From Prinia subflava (lineage: Eukaryota; Chordata; Aves; Passeriformes; Cisticolidae), in NCBI RefSeq assembly GCF_021018805.1, contig NC_086248.1, positions 95,627,239 to 95,691,238 of the forward strand: a stretch of 64,000 nucleotides of DNA. The letters are read 5' to 3'. Positions 33,101 through 45,330 of this stretch are shown piece by piece. Under the pieces are notes generated by a model. The model was not told the DNA's origin, made no database searches, and worked only from the letters and a program-made list of their open reading frames with translations. The stretch's first letter is position 1. Each line of letters opens with the position of its first letter. The position numbers were made by a program, and so were the translations under genes.

Positions 33101-34569
33101 AATTGCACCAGTGGCCAGCCAAATCCTGTGCCTTTTCCTGAGAACGATGGGAGCACCGTGCCCAACCAGGTCCCAGGAACACCCAAACTGGAGGCTTTTT
33201 GTCCCAGGCAAAGGTGGTTTTTTTCGGCGCAAAGGCTGACACCGGACTGCTATTTTGAAAGCGTTATGGTGTGGCTGCCTTGGCTGCTTGAGGCAAGGCC
33301 TGGGAATTAGGCATAGCAAAGCCCAGCTTTCTTTCAGGCATCTGTAGACAACATGTGCTGAGCGCGGGGGCCGCGCAGCAGCTGGGCCACCTAACTCGGC
33401 TGGCGGGGAAGGGCAGCCCGGGGACAGCTCTGCACTCCCTGGTCCAGCCCCACCCCAGTGGGGATCCCCGAGTCTACTCCAGGAGCTTGCTGCAGGGGTT
33501 TCTGCCACACAAACCAGTCCTGAGGAGACAGACCCATGGGCATTGTTTCTGGGGCAGTTGCTTTCCCTTTAGCACTCCCCAGAGCTATGGGGTGAGGTGT
33601 TTTTCATGCTGGAGTCTGGCTGCACTGGGGAGAGACAGCGCAGTGTACGAGGAGGATGCTGTAGTTCCACAGGCATGGCATGACCTGGGAGCGAAGATGA
33701 ATCCTCTTCAGGAAAAACTCAACATTAGAGTGATTTCAAATGGACTGTTTTTTAATAAATGCTTTTTTTTTTGATAAGTTCATGAGCCGTGGAGCTCTAG
33801 GAATGCTTTGTTGTGCATGGTGTGCAGGTCAGATTCATTTAATTTGGAGGTGAGGTAGGCAGTTTTATCCAGCTTTTAGTACTTGGTTTTGTTTTTGGTC
33901 ACAGATCATTTACTGAACCTGTTTTAAGTGGAATGGAGGGTGGTTTTTTTTGAAGCCAAAAGGGTTGGTTCTGGCTTGTTACAAAACAGTGGCTTTCAAC
34001 AGGATCCAAATCTATCTTCAGCTTTTCTGGGTAGCTCTAAATGAGTACTTTAACATGGGGATTTCTGTGCTGAGGAAGCAGGGAAGTTAACAACTCAGCA
34101 CAGCACAGAAGAAGAACTGGCATGTGGGTGTTTGTGATGTCCCGTGTCTCCCTTTCCCTAAAAGAACAACGAAAAGTGAAGCTGGAGTAGGTTGCCCTGC
34201 ACTTTATGAATTGTGATCTTCTTGTCCTTCCTCCAGTTTCAGTTCTGGTGCTGTATGACTGTACTGCCACAGTCAGTGGGGATGGCACCTCACTTCAGTA
34301 AATGCCCTGCTTAAGGCAGAAAAAGCTTTTTATGTAGGGCAGAAAAGCTTTAAAGAGTTCAGGGATTGGCCACTTTATGCAAATAAAATGGAAAATGTTT
34401 GACCTAATCATGTGAGTTGAGTAAAGAGAAAGATATTACATGCAACTAAAGGTTTTGAAAAGAGTGTTCCATACAAAAATTGGAGAGGGGAAAAAAAGAG
34501 AGAAAATAAGGTTAAATACACAGATCATATACTCTGAAATAGTGCCCCAGTAGAACACTGCTGGTGATA
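30121..34569. other. Intergenic DNA, nothing firm identified
   Basis: CpG-poor sequence except for a small GC/CpG patch at 33355-33430. Open frames (such as 32819-33508 on the minus strand) show no domain resemblance. No RNA gene is seen. Confidence 0.45.
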
Positions 34570-34645
34570 GTCCTGCTTGAAGTGGGAAGTCGGACTAGAT
34601 GACCTCTAGAGGTCCCTTCTAACCAAAATTTCTGTGATTCTGTGA
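34570..34645 (+). mobile_element. CR1 LINE 3' tail fragment
   Basis: The CR1 3' terminus is recognisable in sense orientation: GGACTAGATGACCTCTAGAG, GTCCCTTCTAACC, then degraded octamers TTCTGTGATTCTGTGA. Only about 75 bp remain. Confidence 0.9.
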
Positions 34646-36902
34646 GTCATACACATTTCCTCATCATTTCTTCTTGTCATTTGATTTGCTAATTTTCCTA
34701 GGGAAGGCCTAGAAATTCAAACTTCAGTCTCTTTTGCTCCAGAATATTTTAACAGCGACTTCCATCACTAGGTCAGGCTGCAGGCAAGCACTGCTGCTAA
34801 GCAGTGTCAGAAAGGAACAGGCTCAATCAAGAGAATTTTCTTTTTCCACTATTTGGTAAAACAGTAGTATCAGGATCCTCTGTAATTCCCTTGGTAGAGA
34901 CACTCAAAAGTAAGGTGTGGTGGGTATTCCAGGTGCACTCACAAGGTGGCCCCTTGTCTCTCTGTTCTCAGGCTGGGAGGTGAGGTGGGAAAGGGAAGTG
35001 TGCAGGCAGGCAGCTGAATGCATTGTCTCAGGCCTTGGGCTGGATGTAGAGCTCATCTGACAAGGAAACAGCCCTGACCAAGTTGGGAAAGATCTGGGCA
35101 AAGAATATCAGCTGGAGCTCCCACCAGCATTTCCAATGCTCCTCCTCATCATCTATTTACTGAGATGAAGGCTCGAATATTGCCATCTGTGAGAAGGCAT
35201 GTGGGCCACATGAAAAGTTTGCCCTGACAGTTCCTCCACCCCAGTGCCCAACCCAGCAGCCAATTACACGATCTACTGTCCAACCTGGGTTTAAAAAGAT
35301 CAGCAGACTCGGCCTTGGTCTCAGCAGGCTGCGGTCAGCTGCTGGGCAGTCTCTCCCCTGCCAGCTCCCTCTGCCTTCGCAGGGATTTGGAAGTGCTCAC
35401 CACCTACCAGTGCTGTGGCTTTTGCCTGCATCCCGCTCTTCCCCTTGCACATGCTCTTTTTCGGTTCAGATACGGCAGACCAGCCAGGGCAAAGCAAGGC
35501 TCTGGCCTCGCCAGGAGTGGGCTGGGAGCAGGGCTGCTCTGGATGAAGCATGGCCTGCGTTGGTTTGAGTTGCTTGGGCTGCTCGTGGGGGCTCAGCTGA
35601 ACCCCGCGGCCCCAGCGCTCACTCTTTGGAATTTGAATGGTTTATCTCACGCCCCAGCAGGGCCCGAAGCAGTGTGCTGCTCCGAGCCCCTGCTTATCAC
35701 TGCTCTGACATGGCTTCTCTAAGCAAATGTTTAGCCCTACTTGACTCAGGATGAGTGCTGTATTGATTATTAACTTTAAACAAACATCTGGTTTTCATTA
35801 CGAATGGTAGCAGACCAGAGAGGGGTGCTGTACTGGGCGGTGCGGTCACTTAACAACCATCAGGACTGGCTATAAAGAAAATTTAACATATCCTGTAATT
35901 ACAGTCTGCACAGCACAGGGGGATTTGGGATCTGCAGATCTGATTTCAGAACAGAAGAAAATGTTTATTGTATCTGCTACGCACATTTATTTACTCAGTA
36001 GCAGCAAGGCTTTTGAAATATTGTCTGTGCAAGAGCTTATTCCTTGCTTAGGAGAAGGACTTGCTTGTTTAAGCCAGGAAACCTGAGTTAGGCTCACGGT
36101 CAGGATGGCCTGCTTAATGCTTTTACAGGCTTGGGATTTCAGGTTTTGTCGAACACGCAGTTCTGTTCTGATATATAAATAACATCTTCTCCGCTGCTCT
36201 GCCAGCACCAGCCGGATCCATCTCCTCCAGCCACAAGGAAAAGCTGCAGCCAGGAATGGGACGGTGGGGATATTGCCCCAAGAGACGGTGGCCCCAAAGT
36301 TCTCCTTCCTTCAGAGAGGGAGGGGCTTTGGAAGGCTGTCCAAGGGTGGTCCTTGGTGTGTCCCCACACGGATGAACCCAAATGGGTGAATTTACACCCA
36401 GCGGCTGCATCAGGAACCCTGAGCCCAGCATCCATGCCCAGCTCCCAGGGAATTATCAGCCAAAGGGACGTTTTTGGGGTGATGTAATGCTGTAACTCGA
36501 GCTCCAGCTGAAAAGAAATGGTAGGTGGAGTTTCTATGGAGCCAGACAGAGCTGGGATCCTCTCCCTTTTTTCTCTTTTTCTGGCTCATTCAGGCTGTCT
36601 CAATTAAAGCTCAGGCAAATTAATCTTGCACCCTTAATGTCAGTTGCTATTTTTCTAATTCACCTCCACACTCTTAAAGACTATTTCTCCAAACAAAACG
36701 GGTCTGTTCTTCAATTTCAGGCTGTCAATTTCATGGGCTGCTGATACATTTATTAGGTGTGTAATTTGCTATTTTTAGGAGACTGCGGGGGAGCAGCACC
36801 ATTTTTTTTTCTTCTCCTTTGCATTTATAAACCTCTTACAGTTCCCTGTCCACTGAAAATATTTTTACTATTTGAAAGGTTGTATCAAAGTCGGGTATCT
36901 TG
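34646..36902. other. Intergenic DNA with candidate elements
   Basis: A stretch at about 35755-35960 (TTGATTATTAACTTTAA, CGGTGCGGTCACTTAAC, TGTAATTACAG) and another at about 36590-36780, rich in TTAAT/AATTA cores, look like possible conserved elements. The ORF at 35315-35722 has no recognisable domain. No transposon is identified. Confidence 0.35.
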
Positions 36903-36965
36903 GTCCAAATTCCTCCCTGGTGTAACTCTACTGACCTCTATTTCACAAGGAGTAAATTTATTCTC
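36903..36965. repeat. Ancient MITE-like remnant
   Basis: GGTCCAAATTCCTCCCTGGTG is followed by TAACTCTACTGACCTC and AGTAAATTTATTC. This fits the left half and centre of an old palindromic amniote repeat. Identification is from the remembered pattern; it sits immediately before the long poly(T). Confidence 0.4.
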
Positions 36966-36969
36966 TAAT

Positions 36970-36973
<4 letters not shown>

Positions 36974-37013
<40 letters not shown>
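36974..37013. repeat. Poly(T) tract, 40 bases uninterrupted
   Basis: This is the longest homopolymer in the window. No retrocopy-like exon sequence or target-site duplication is evident beside it, so a processed pseudogene is not supported. Its exact length may be unreliable in the assembly. Confidence 0.95.
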
Positions 37014-37014
<1 letters not shown>

Positions 37015-40000
37015 TGGACATGAACACTTCTTGGACACCGCTGGATGCAGGAAAGCATCCAACTGTATGGACCAATGACGTGATCAGAAACAGGCCTCAG
37101 CTACAAGCTCTGCTGCAGGAAATACTTAAACCTCTTCACGGCAAAGCCTGTCCCTTAGTCCCCCTCTCTCTCTGAAATCACCAATGCCCACACAACTCTC
37201 AGAGCAGTGTCAGTCGAAGTTTGCTGCCAGACTTTGTTCATTTCTAAGTAGTCGTGAAGAATTTGGCAGCAATTTGAGGCAAATTTCTGTGCAGTGGGGA
37301 CTTAACTACATCTCTGCAAGAAGGCAGTCTTTTTTGCCTGTCTAGAGCTCTGAAACTAAGAGACTGGAGAGGGGATCACCATGCCTTGGGAGGACAACCC
37401 CTCTCCTGTGACAGCCATGGTTCAGTTTGGGAGATTCACCACCCACCAAGGCCATGCCAGGGGGCACAGTGGTGTTGCACGACAGCCATGCAGAGTGGTG
37501 GCAATGGGATTGTGCAAGTCAAGGGATCACCAGACCACCAGACAGGTGTGCCAGTAATGGTTAAACAGTGGAGGAGTGCTCACAGGTTGTAACTGGGAAA
37601 GAACAGGGCTGTTAAAGGCATAGAGGGGATGCTTGCACTTCCCTGGGCACATGGTTTCTGGGGTGCTGGAGGGACTTTGTGTAGAGTCCATATGGGGTTC
37701 TTCAATTAAAGCAACCAGGGGTAGGAAATGCCTTCTGGCATCTCCTCATGTCCGCATGCTTTTCCCAGCTGCTTCAGAAGATCTTCTGTTTCTGCCTCTT
37801 TCCTGAACCTGCAGGCTCTGGAGTGATTGTCCCGGCTGTACATGGCCATTGCTGTTCACCTCTTGCCATCAGCATTGCTGGAGATGCCTTGCAAAGCAAG
37901 GAATGTGAACATGAAATCTCTCAAACTTCTCCTACAGCGTCTTCTCTTCATGGGTGTGGCTCATGCTGAAGCCCAACCCTTTCTACTGTAGTGGCATCCA
38001 GCCTTTTGCTGAGCTGCCATCTCTAGTCCTGTGGCCCCTGTCCTTCCCTCCCTTGCCCACACTTGTGTGCACACCCAGAATGCAATAAAGCAGTGCCAAG
38101 GGGCTTGATGAGCAAGAAGTGAATGTGGCCATGCAGACAGCTTCGAGCTGAAGCTGGGTGGAGACACCAGGATCAGTCTCCCAGCCCTAACTCATGCTAC
38201 CTAGACAGCCAAACGCAGAGAGGATGGTACGTACTGCCTCCACGGGCAGCAATAAATGATGCAGAAATAAACAGTGCGGGATAGCAGAGCTCTAGGGCCA
38301 GACCCCCAAGCATAATTACACACTTAATTTCCCTGTGGGAGGTTAAATGTCGAAGCACCTAAATGCCTTTGGAGATCTGGCCCACCACTTTCTCATTATA
38401 AAATGCAAGAGATAAGCTCGCCTGTGCTGTCCACATGACAGAAGCAGTGGGACAGATTTGCTCTGTCCTGTGTATCTGTGCACTGGAATTCCTCTTGGGT
38501 CTAATTCTCAGCATATCCCCACGGTGTGCTGCTCTGGTCTGGGGATGTTTGAGATAGTTTGTGGTTTATGTTGCTACCGAGAGCTGCTTCAGAAAGTGTC
38601 TCAGGACTGCTGTGCTGCCCAGGCTGCTGTGCCGCAGGGTCAGGCTGGAAATCTCCACTGGGTGTATGGCAACCTCTGAGAGGGAACACCAGTCAGAGAT
38701 TAACTGCTTGCCATAGGGGCGAGGGGCAGGATTTGAATGGAAAAGCAGGAAGGGTGACAGCTGTTCTAGAAACGTGTCTGAAAAGTTGCTTTGCTGGCAT
38801 GAGGCGGGAAACAGAATGTGCAAGATCACAGGGGCTAAACCCCTTTCTCTGCATGGCTCTCCTTCCAAATAAACACTGGGGTTAATTAGCAGCCGCTATC
38901 TCCACAGATTTGCTCGGTATGTTCTGCCGAGCTCCTGCTGCCTCCTCTGTGGCCTCCAAGCCTGACCAGTCTGACAAATTAAGCAGCACAACCTCCGTGC
39001 AGGCTCCTGCAGAGCTCGTTTCAGCTCATCCACTGGAACGTGATGGACACCCCAGATACGCTGCTGATGTGCACAGCCCCCTGCGTCTCCATCAGGACCA
39101 GCGGCCGGTCCAAGCCTGTCCTTCCCAGGGCTCAGATGGGCTCCCAGCACTGTGGGAGGCCTCTCAGGAGCCTGGGAGCAGCCAGGGCTGGTGAGGGGGA
39201 CACAGAGGTCAATGTGGGGCTGGGGGGTGATGAGTGTGCCAGCCTGAGCAGCAGAGAGGCACTGCTCCATCCTGTGCTGTCCCTGTGCTTTGGTGCTGGG
39301 TTCACTCATGGACTCTCATCCCTGTGGCCAAAGCTCCATGAAGGCTGGCAGGTGAAGTGGCTGGAGGGTGGTTTGGTGTTTGGGCAGGCTGCTGGCACTG
39401 CTGGCTGCTTCCTCCAGCCCAGAGGAGGTGCCCTCTCACTGAGGACAAAGGTGGTGCCCTGAGCCTGCGCTGGATGACAAGAGGCATCTCAGCACTACAG
39501 CAAAAAGCCAAATTGGGATCAAACAGGTTGATTCAAGACTCTTTCATTGTGCATGAAGGCACTTGTTTCATCTAAACAAATGTACTCAGAGACAGTTCTT
39601 AGAGTTACAAAGTCAAACACTCAAAACACTCAGAAAAAGGCAAAATTCATTATCACTCTTGCTCCTCATTTTTGCTGTTGAGAAGGGGAATAAACAGTTA
39701 CTGGAAAACTCAGGCAAAAATGTTGAAACCTGACCAACAACTGCTGTTTTTTAACTGGCTCTGCTGACTGTCCTGGTTTTGTGTGGTCAGGGGGGCTCCT
39801 TATCTTACTCACAGAGTTGCAGACCAGAGCAAATCTAAAATACCTTTTCTCCTAATTTAGGGGGAGATTGCCATTCACTCTCACCAACTGTGGAACTTAG
39901 GGATGTCATGGTACTTTCTGTCTCCTGTCCATCCTTATGAGCACCATCTAGTCACATCAATTATTTGCTGGATGACATTTATTTTTGGTAAGATTTTTTT

Positions 40001-40486
40001 TATGTGAAAATTTGTACTATAATGCAGGGTAACAATTTCCAGCCACATTTTTTTTTCCACTGGTGAACGTGTATTTAGGATAAATACAAAATTACCATAA
40101 AGGAAAATGAATTGTTATGGTTAAAACAAATCTGAAAACATTTTAACATTTAATGCTGACATTTTAAAGACAGCCCTTCAATAGCATTATTCAGAGCCAA
40201 TGTTTGTTTCAGATTTACTTCAGTTTTATAGAAACTGCTTGAGAGTGACATTAAAAGCTCATGAAGGAACTAAAACACATCCTTCAGCTCAAGTACTTTT
40301 CCTCCAAACTTTCAGTTTTGTGAAAAGAAGCCCAACCCCAAACCAATAGCTATTTCAGGTTCACTTCAAACACCCTTTTGTGCTCGTCTCTTGTTTTTTT
40401 GTCAGCAAGCTGAAAGTTCAGTTTTTGCTTCTCTCTCTGGGCAACCCAGCCTTTGAGTTGTTTTCCAGCTACACTCGTCAGCCACA
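37014..40486. other. Intergenic DNA
   Basis: Mixed-composition non-coding DNA. The part at 38300-38415 resembles old interspersed repeats. GC-richer sequence at 38890-39470 has open frames on both strands without family resemblance. Confidence 0.4.
38300..38415. repeat. Ancient interspersed repeat remnant
   Basis: The order GGGCCAGACCCCCAAG, GGAGGTTAAATGTCGAAGCA, CCTAAATGCCTTTGGAGATC, TGGCCCA and TATAAAATG follows a frequent old amniote repeat: the GGCCAGATCCTCAG start, and CACCTAAATACCTTTGAGGATCTGG-type text. Recognition is from memory and the exact family is not assigned. Confidence 0.4.
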
Positions 40487-40517
40487 AGCAGATATCTCAG
40501 CTTGTGAGATATCTGCT
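40487..40517. repeat. Perfect 13-bp inverted repeat
   Basis: AGCAGATATCTCA (40487-40499) and TGAGATATCTGCT (40505-40517) are perfect complements around a 5-base loop. A degraded ATATCTCTATCTATCTC run follows. It could form a cruciform or RNA hairpin; no mature-miRNA evidence is available. Confidence 0.9.
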
Positions 40518-42994
40518 AATATCTCTATCTATCTCTAATGTCTGTTTTGTATCTCTGGGACCAAGGCAGGGGGAGGGTGACCCCTCTGCAGCTTGGCACC
40601 TGCACTGAGTCCTCGTTCTGCTCCCAGTTCTTCATGTGCAGTGCCCTGACTGCCCTGCATGGCGTGGTGGGGACTCGAGGGCTGCTGGCACCTCTTTGCG
40701 TGCCACAGAGTTTGAGAGCTCCCTCTCTACATGACTCTCTACTTTCTAAGAACAGTGTGCACATGATTACATGGAAGAGTGAGCAAGAGCTTTTGCAACT
40801 TCCCTGCCTGCACTCAGCGTGCACAGCTGAGGGGAAGTGGCCAGTGGTGAGCTGTGTGTGGGATCTTTAGAGAAGTAGGGAGATACCAGTGGTGCAATGC
40901 AACACGTGTTAATCACGCAGAAGTGCTCTCTCCCAGTTAATGGGGCTAGTCAAGCCATAAATGAGAGTCCTTGCAGGACAAGGTGTTAGCAAGACAGCTT
41001 AATTCCTCCACGCCTCTGTTCTAACCCCAGAGCTCCTGCTGAGGGCACAATGGTATTGTTTTGAGCAATGAACCTGTTGGAGGGTCCTTCAATGGAAAGT
41101 TTTCCTTTTCCAGACCAGCTCTGCACCAGACGTGGGGATTTTTTGCATTGTTGGACAGATGTTTTCCTCATGAGCTTGACATAAAGGGCTTCCCTTTCTC
41201 AACCCTCTCTGAAGGGACTGGCAGGTGAGCAGTCTCTAAAGGCCTGGCACACTGCTGGAAGATCACTGGGGAGCTCACAGCAACCCTACAGAGATCTCTG
41301 CAGGTAAAACACGGGGATCAGCACAGAAATTCAGTGTGTCTGGGTCCCTGTCTGCTCCCAGACTCCCTCCGAGTGTGTCTGTGGTGCCTCAGTCTGGGTG
41401 GACACACAGACCACTGCCACAGCTGAGTGATCTACCTGCACCCAGGCCCTGGGATCAGCCTGACTGCAATGGATCTGTGTTTGGGGGTGATGTGTGCCCC
41501 TGCCAGGCAGTGAAACCAGAGGTATGCCCTGAACCACCCTTGATTAGTGTTTTATAACCTGCACAGGCCACAGTAGCCTGGTTCCTCTTCACTGTATGCA
41601 GTTCCTTGGGAACTGAACGTCCTGATTTTTTAATACAATTTACTTCAGACAAAGGTCCCTTCCCTTTCTGTAATTTTGCCTTGCTTTTCCTTCCCAAGGC
41701 TGGCATATCAATAATTCATCTGCCTTGTATCCAGGAGGTTTCTACACAACAGGAAACTTCAGGGATGGAACAGAAACATAAAACATTCCTGCAGCCATTT
41801 GCCTCCTGCATGCTAAGAGGGACAGCGTTGTGCTGACCAGCTTGGGGGGCTTTGCTGACCATCCTGGTTAAGCCTGGCTGTGATAAAACCAAGCTGTGAC
41901 AACACATATTTTTTTTGCTTATTGGGTAATAGGCCTGAGGCTGGGCTTTGAGTGTTTTCTCATATGGGAGATACATCCACGGGAGCTGGCAGCAGCTGCT
42001 AATGCTGAATTGGGACAAAGTTAGCTAGAAATCTGCTGAGGGCTGTGGCAGAACCCAGAAGTCAGTCATAGCCTTTGCTCCAGGTCTGTCTTTAGGCAAG
42101 CAGAAAAGTCTCTTTTCCACCTTGATCTTTGTTAATAGCTTCTTATCTGCTAGTATGTGGCACAGAGTGTATCCCTTCATACAGGCTTTTCTCTGGCATT
42201 TATGTCCTTTCTTTCCACTTCAGGACATAAATTTTCTGCCATTACTGTTGTCTCCATTTGCCCACAGGATGGATATGCCAGACCTTCAAAGTACTACCAG
42301 AAGTGAGGAGGACAGCACCACTTTTCAGTCTGCAAGGAGATGGCAGCCAAAATGTACCAGGAGGATTCAGAGTCACCTTCTTGCCTGCCCTGGTGGAGTG
42401 TGGGCTGAACAAGAGCCTGAGATAGGGGCATTGCCTGAGCTCTGCTGTTCAACGATTTTGCAACATTTCTTACACTTCTGTGCCTCTCTTACCCCTCTTT
42501 CCCTGCTCTGCTCTGTCTCTGGATGTGGGGCAGTGGGCTGAATCTCCTGAGAGCTGCATGGTGTCCTGCTGAATTTGATGGTCTCTGAAGATATGCTCTT
42601 GAGGAGTCTAAGGTTTCCTGGGCTGGCTGCATCTCCTTGCTGACAGGTCTGTCACTCTCTTACAAGCAATACAGCAATTTCTCCATACATAGCCCTGACT
42701 TTACACCTCAGCCATTACAAATCCTCTTTTGACTTTAAAAGGATCAAAAAAATTCCTTCTCTCATAACTTTAGTGGATACAGACTTTCATGGCTGCGTTT
42801 TTTCTCATTCTAAGAAATAGGATCATATTGCTCACATCCCCTGTCACCTTCTTATCCATTGCTGAATTGAATTCCAAACCACTTTCCTGCCCCAGTCCCC
42901 CCAGGACTGTGCTTCACCTCCCCTCATTTCCTACTGGTGAACTACTCTCCTCCTGGACCATATTTTTCTGCCTTTCCAGGGACAGTCCATGCTG
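40518..42994. other. Intergenic DNA, nothing identified
   Basis: CpG-poor sequence with short chance open frames. No exon, RNA gene or clear transposon is seen. Confidence 0.45.
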
Positions 42995-43042
42995 TTTCAT
43001 TTGTGCCTGCTCCTTCCCTTTCATTTGTGCCTGCTCCTTCCC
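42995..43042 (+). repeat. Perfect 24-bp tandem duplication
   Basis: Two identical 24-base units starting TTTCATTTGTGCCTGCTCC lie head to tail at 42995-43018 and 43019-43042. Perfect identity suggests a recent event. Confidence 0.95.
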
Positions 43043-43160
43043 TCTGCTTGGAGCCAAACATCTTGCCCCTCTAAACCAAGGCCTTCCTCAAACCCTTCAT
43101 TTTCTCCTTAGCTTACATTTGGGGGTACGTTTTTAACCTGTGTATTGAAGACCTTTTATT

Positions 43161-43192
43161 CACACACACATACACACACACACACACACACA
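43161..43192. repeat. (CA)n microsatellite
   Basis: A 32-base CA/AC run has a single T interruption at 43171. A second, shorter CCCA-rich patch lies at 43751-43770. Confidence 0.95.
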
Positions 43193-43837
43193 TCCATTTT
43201 ACCATTTTATTGGCTTCCTTTGTTTGCACAAGGCCAGGAACACCAGCTTGTGTCAGTAGGACACAGGCCAGTGATACCAGATAAAGCTCTGTGAAGCTAT
43301 TCCCTTAGTAAACCAACAAGACAGGGATCTATCATGTAGGAAATCTCAGTTAGATTAACAGCAGGTGCACATGACATTATTCTGGTTAAGTGTAAATGAC
43401 AGAAGTAGTCAACAGGATTAGAGCACAGCTGAGATGATAGCTGAGGAATTAAAACACAAACCTCAGACACAAGTAGGGATACACCCTGCAAAGACCTGCG
43501 AGGATGGGCTGAGGTCCCTGCAGCCCTGTCTGCACACACAGCATACCTGAAGGGCAGTACCAGGAAGATCAATAAAAACAAGCTTCAGATTTTTTTTATT
43601 CTTTTCATTAATGAAACGGCCATTTCAGCCAGACATTAAAAAAATGATTGTCAAAACCATCAAATAATCTGACACGTAAGGGAGAAGGGTGTAGGAGATC
43701 CTTTTTTTCATTTTTAATGTTCTTTAGTGAACAGCTTACATATATCCTTGCACACCCACCCACCCACACGTATATAAATATAGATGTATGAAAATAATAT
43801 GAAACGTAATTCAATCTCATAGCACTTAATAATTAAG

Positions 43838-43954
43838 GGCCAAATTTAAATAAGCATTTCAGCATATGCTTACAATCTACCTGGCTTCAATGGGACTTGA
43901 GCACACACTTCATTTCCAGCACACGCTTTTATGCCCTTTCTGAACTGGGATTTT
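43838..43954. repeat. Ancient MITE-like remnant, second family
   Basis: GCATATGCTTACAATCT, then CTTCAATGGGACTTGAGCAC, then GCACACGCTTTTATGCCC and TTTCTGAACTGGGA. This follows the pattern of an old palindromic amniote repeat with GCACATGCTTAA arms around a TCAATGGGACT centre. Recognised from memory; diverged. Confidence 0.45.
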
Positions 43955-44905
43955 ACCTGAATGAAATCTAAAACATTGAACCTTTTCTCCCTTCCTTTCT
44001 TAGAGAATAAATGTCCTTTTATAACTGAGAGAGAAGACTTTCCAGTGCAACGGACCTGTACAAGATTCCCAGCTACATTGCAAAAGAAGTGCTGCTGGCA
44101 AGTTATTTTGGTGAACATTTTTATTTGATTTTATTCCATTCATAGTGTGAAGCAGCAGTTGTTCTGCTGCAGATAGAGTAAGAGTTATTTGGATCAGAGC
44201 CATGGTTTTGACTACAATAACTTTATTGGCCAGAGTCTAGTTTGTGTAATCACTAAAATTAACACGACTGTGTGAGTGCTGAGTTCAAGGCAGGAAACAA
44301 CCTCAGATACGGCCACAAAAATTGCTCCAATCCAATTACTGTAAAACAGATGAAGATAGTGAGTCATCCAGCCAAGATTCACATTTCAAAAAAAAAAAAA
44401 AAACCAACCATTCCAGGGGTAGAGATGAGGACAGAACTGTTTCAGAATAGCCATGAAAAATATGTGCATAACACGGTCTGATTATACAAATTTGAAGACT
44501 ATTCCCAGAAAAATGAAGCAAACAAAGATCCTTAGCAATAAAGAAGAAATTCTCCTCGGTGAAGAAAATAGAATGAATTTGGCCTAGCATGTTTTTCATT
44601 AGTTCTTTCCATTAAAGGAACACATTGTGCAATGAAGTTTGGCTTAGTAGTTAGGTTTTGATTATTAAATAACATTTCACAGTATTTAAGACCAGTAGAA
44701 AACATTGCTGTCATTTGTTACAAATCCCTGGGGAAATATTTAAAAACAAAACCAACAAGCAAACATGTTATTACTGTATTTTCAATTTGGATTTTCTAGC
44801 ATTCTGTTGAGCATGACAATCTGAAAGTAAAATTCAGCAGGAACTGACTGGAAACCAAACTGAAAGGAGCTACCTATGGCTCAATCTTTGTGCTGTCAGA
44901 ACTCT
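43955..44905. other. Intergenic DNA
   Basis: AT-rich sequence with a poly(A) run at 44388-44403. A stretch at about 44100-44270 (TTTATTTGATTTTATT, ATAACTTTATTGG, GTAATCACTAAAATTAAC) may be conserved, but nothing is specifically identifiable. Confidence 0.35.
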
Positions 44906-44956
44906 GGAAGGGAAGGGAAAAGAGAGAAAAGGAGAGAAGAGAGGGAAAAAAGAAAA
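44906..44956 (+). repeat. 51-base homopurine tract
   Basis: A G/A-only run without any pyrimidine. Such tracts can form triplex structures and are length-unstable. Confidence 0.95.
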
Positions 44957-45019
44957 TAAGAAAAGCAAAGATATTGTGGAGTGTGCAAGGAGTAAAACAT
45001 ACATCTGTTAATACTTGAA

Positions 45020-45330
45020 TAACCTCAATTATTATCTGAAACAGGGTAATTTTCTTGAAAATATTCTCCTGGTTTCAGGCGCTGAGTCACCATGATCAAA
45101 CAGGACCCTTCTTTTTATCTGATTTTCATTTATGCTAAGATCAATTGCTATCACTCCAGGCAAAGCCAGGCAGACTGGACATACAAATAATTCACTTTTG
45201 TTTTCAGCTCCCTTTGGTTGCTAGAGGCAGGCTGAGCACATGCGCAAATGAATCCCCAGATTATTTTTATTCATATCTTTAAACTGAGAGTATCAATGGA
45301 ATAGAGCAGTATTATTTGTGCACTGCAAAT
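45020..45330. promoter_or_regulatory. Candidate conserved element
   Basis: This is a dense succession of AT-rich homeodomain-like cores (AATTATTATC, AATAATTCAC, AGATTATTTTTATTC) with an AP-1/MARE-like GCTGAGTCACC (about 45081), an X-box-like GGTTGCTAGAGGC and an NRF1-like GCACATGCGCAA. Motif density and the rare retained CpGs suggest constraint. The role is inferred. Confidence 0.35.

Noticed and set aside
32819..33508. 229-codon open frame on the minus strand
   Set aside because: Composition is mixed and unstructured, the plus strand is also open over part of it, and no family is recognised.
35315..35722. 135-codon hydrophobic-looking open frame
   Set aside because: Leu-rich by composition, with no convincing signal peptide, domain or splice context.
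37443..37468. CTCF-like motif around CCAGGGGGCAC (and a similar one near 57798)
   Set aside because: The match is partial and single core motifs occur by chance; ChIP data would be needed.
36971..37700. Processed pseudogene in reverse orientation with the poly(T) as its tail
   Set aside because: No exon-like open frame, no target-site duplication, and retrocopies are rare in birds.
39769..39783. CTGTCCTGGTTTTG resembling the start of a common passerine ERV-type LTR
   Set aside because: The likeness covers only about 14 bases and the following sequence does not continue the pattern.
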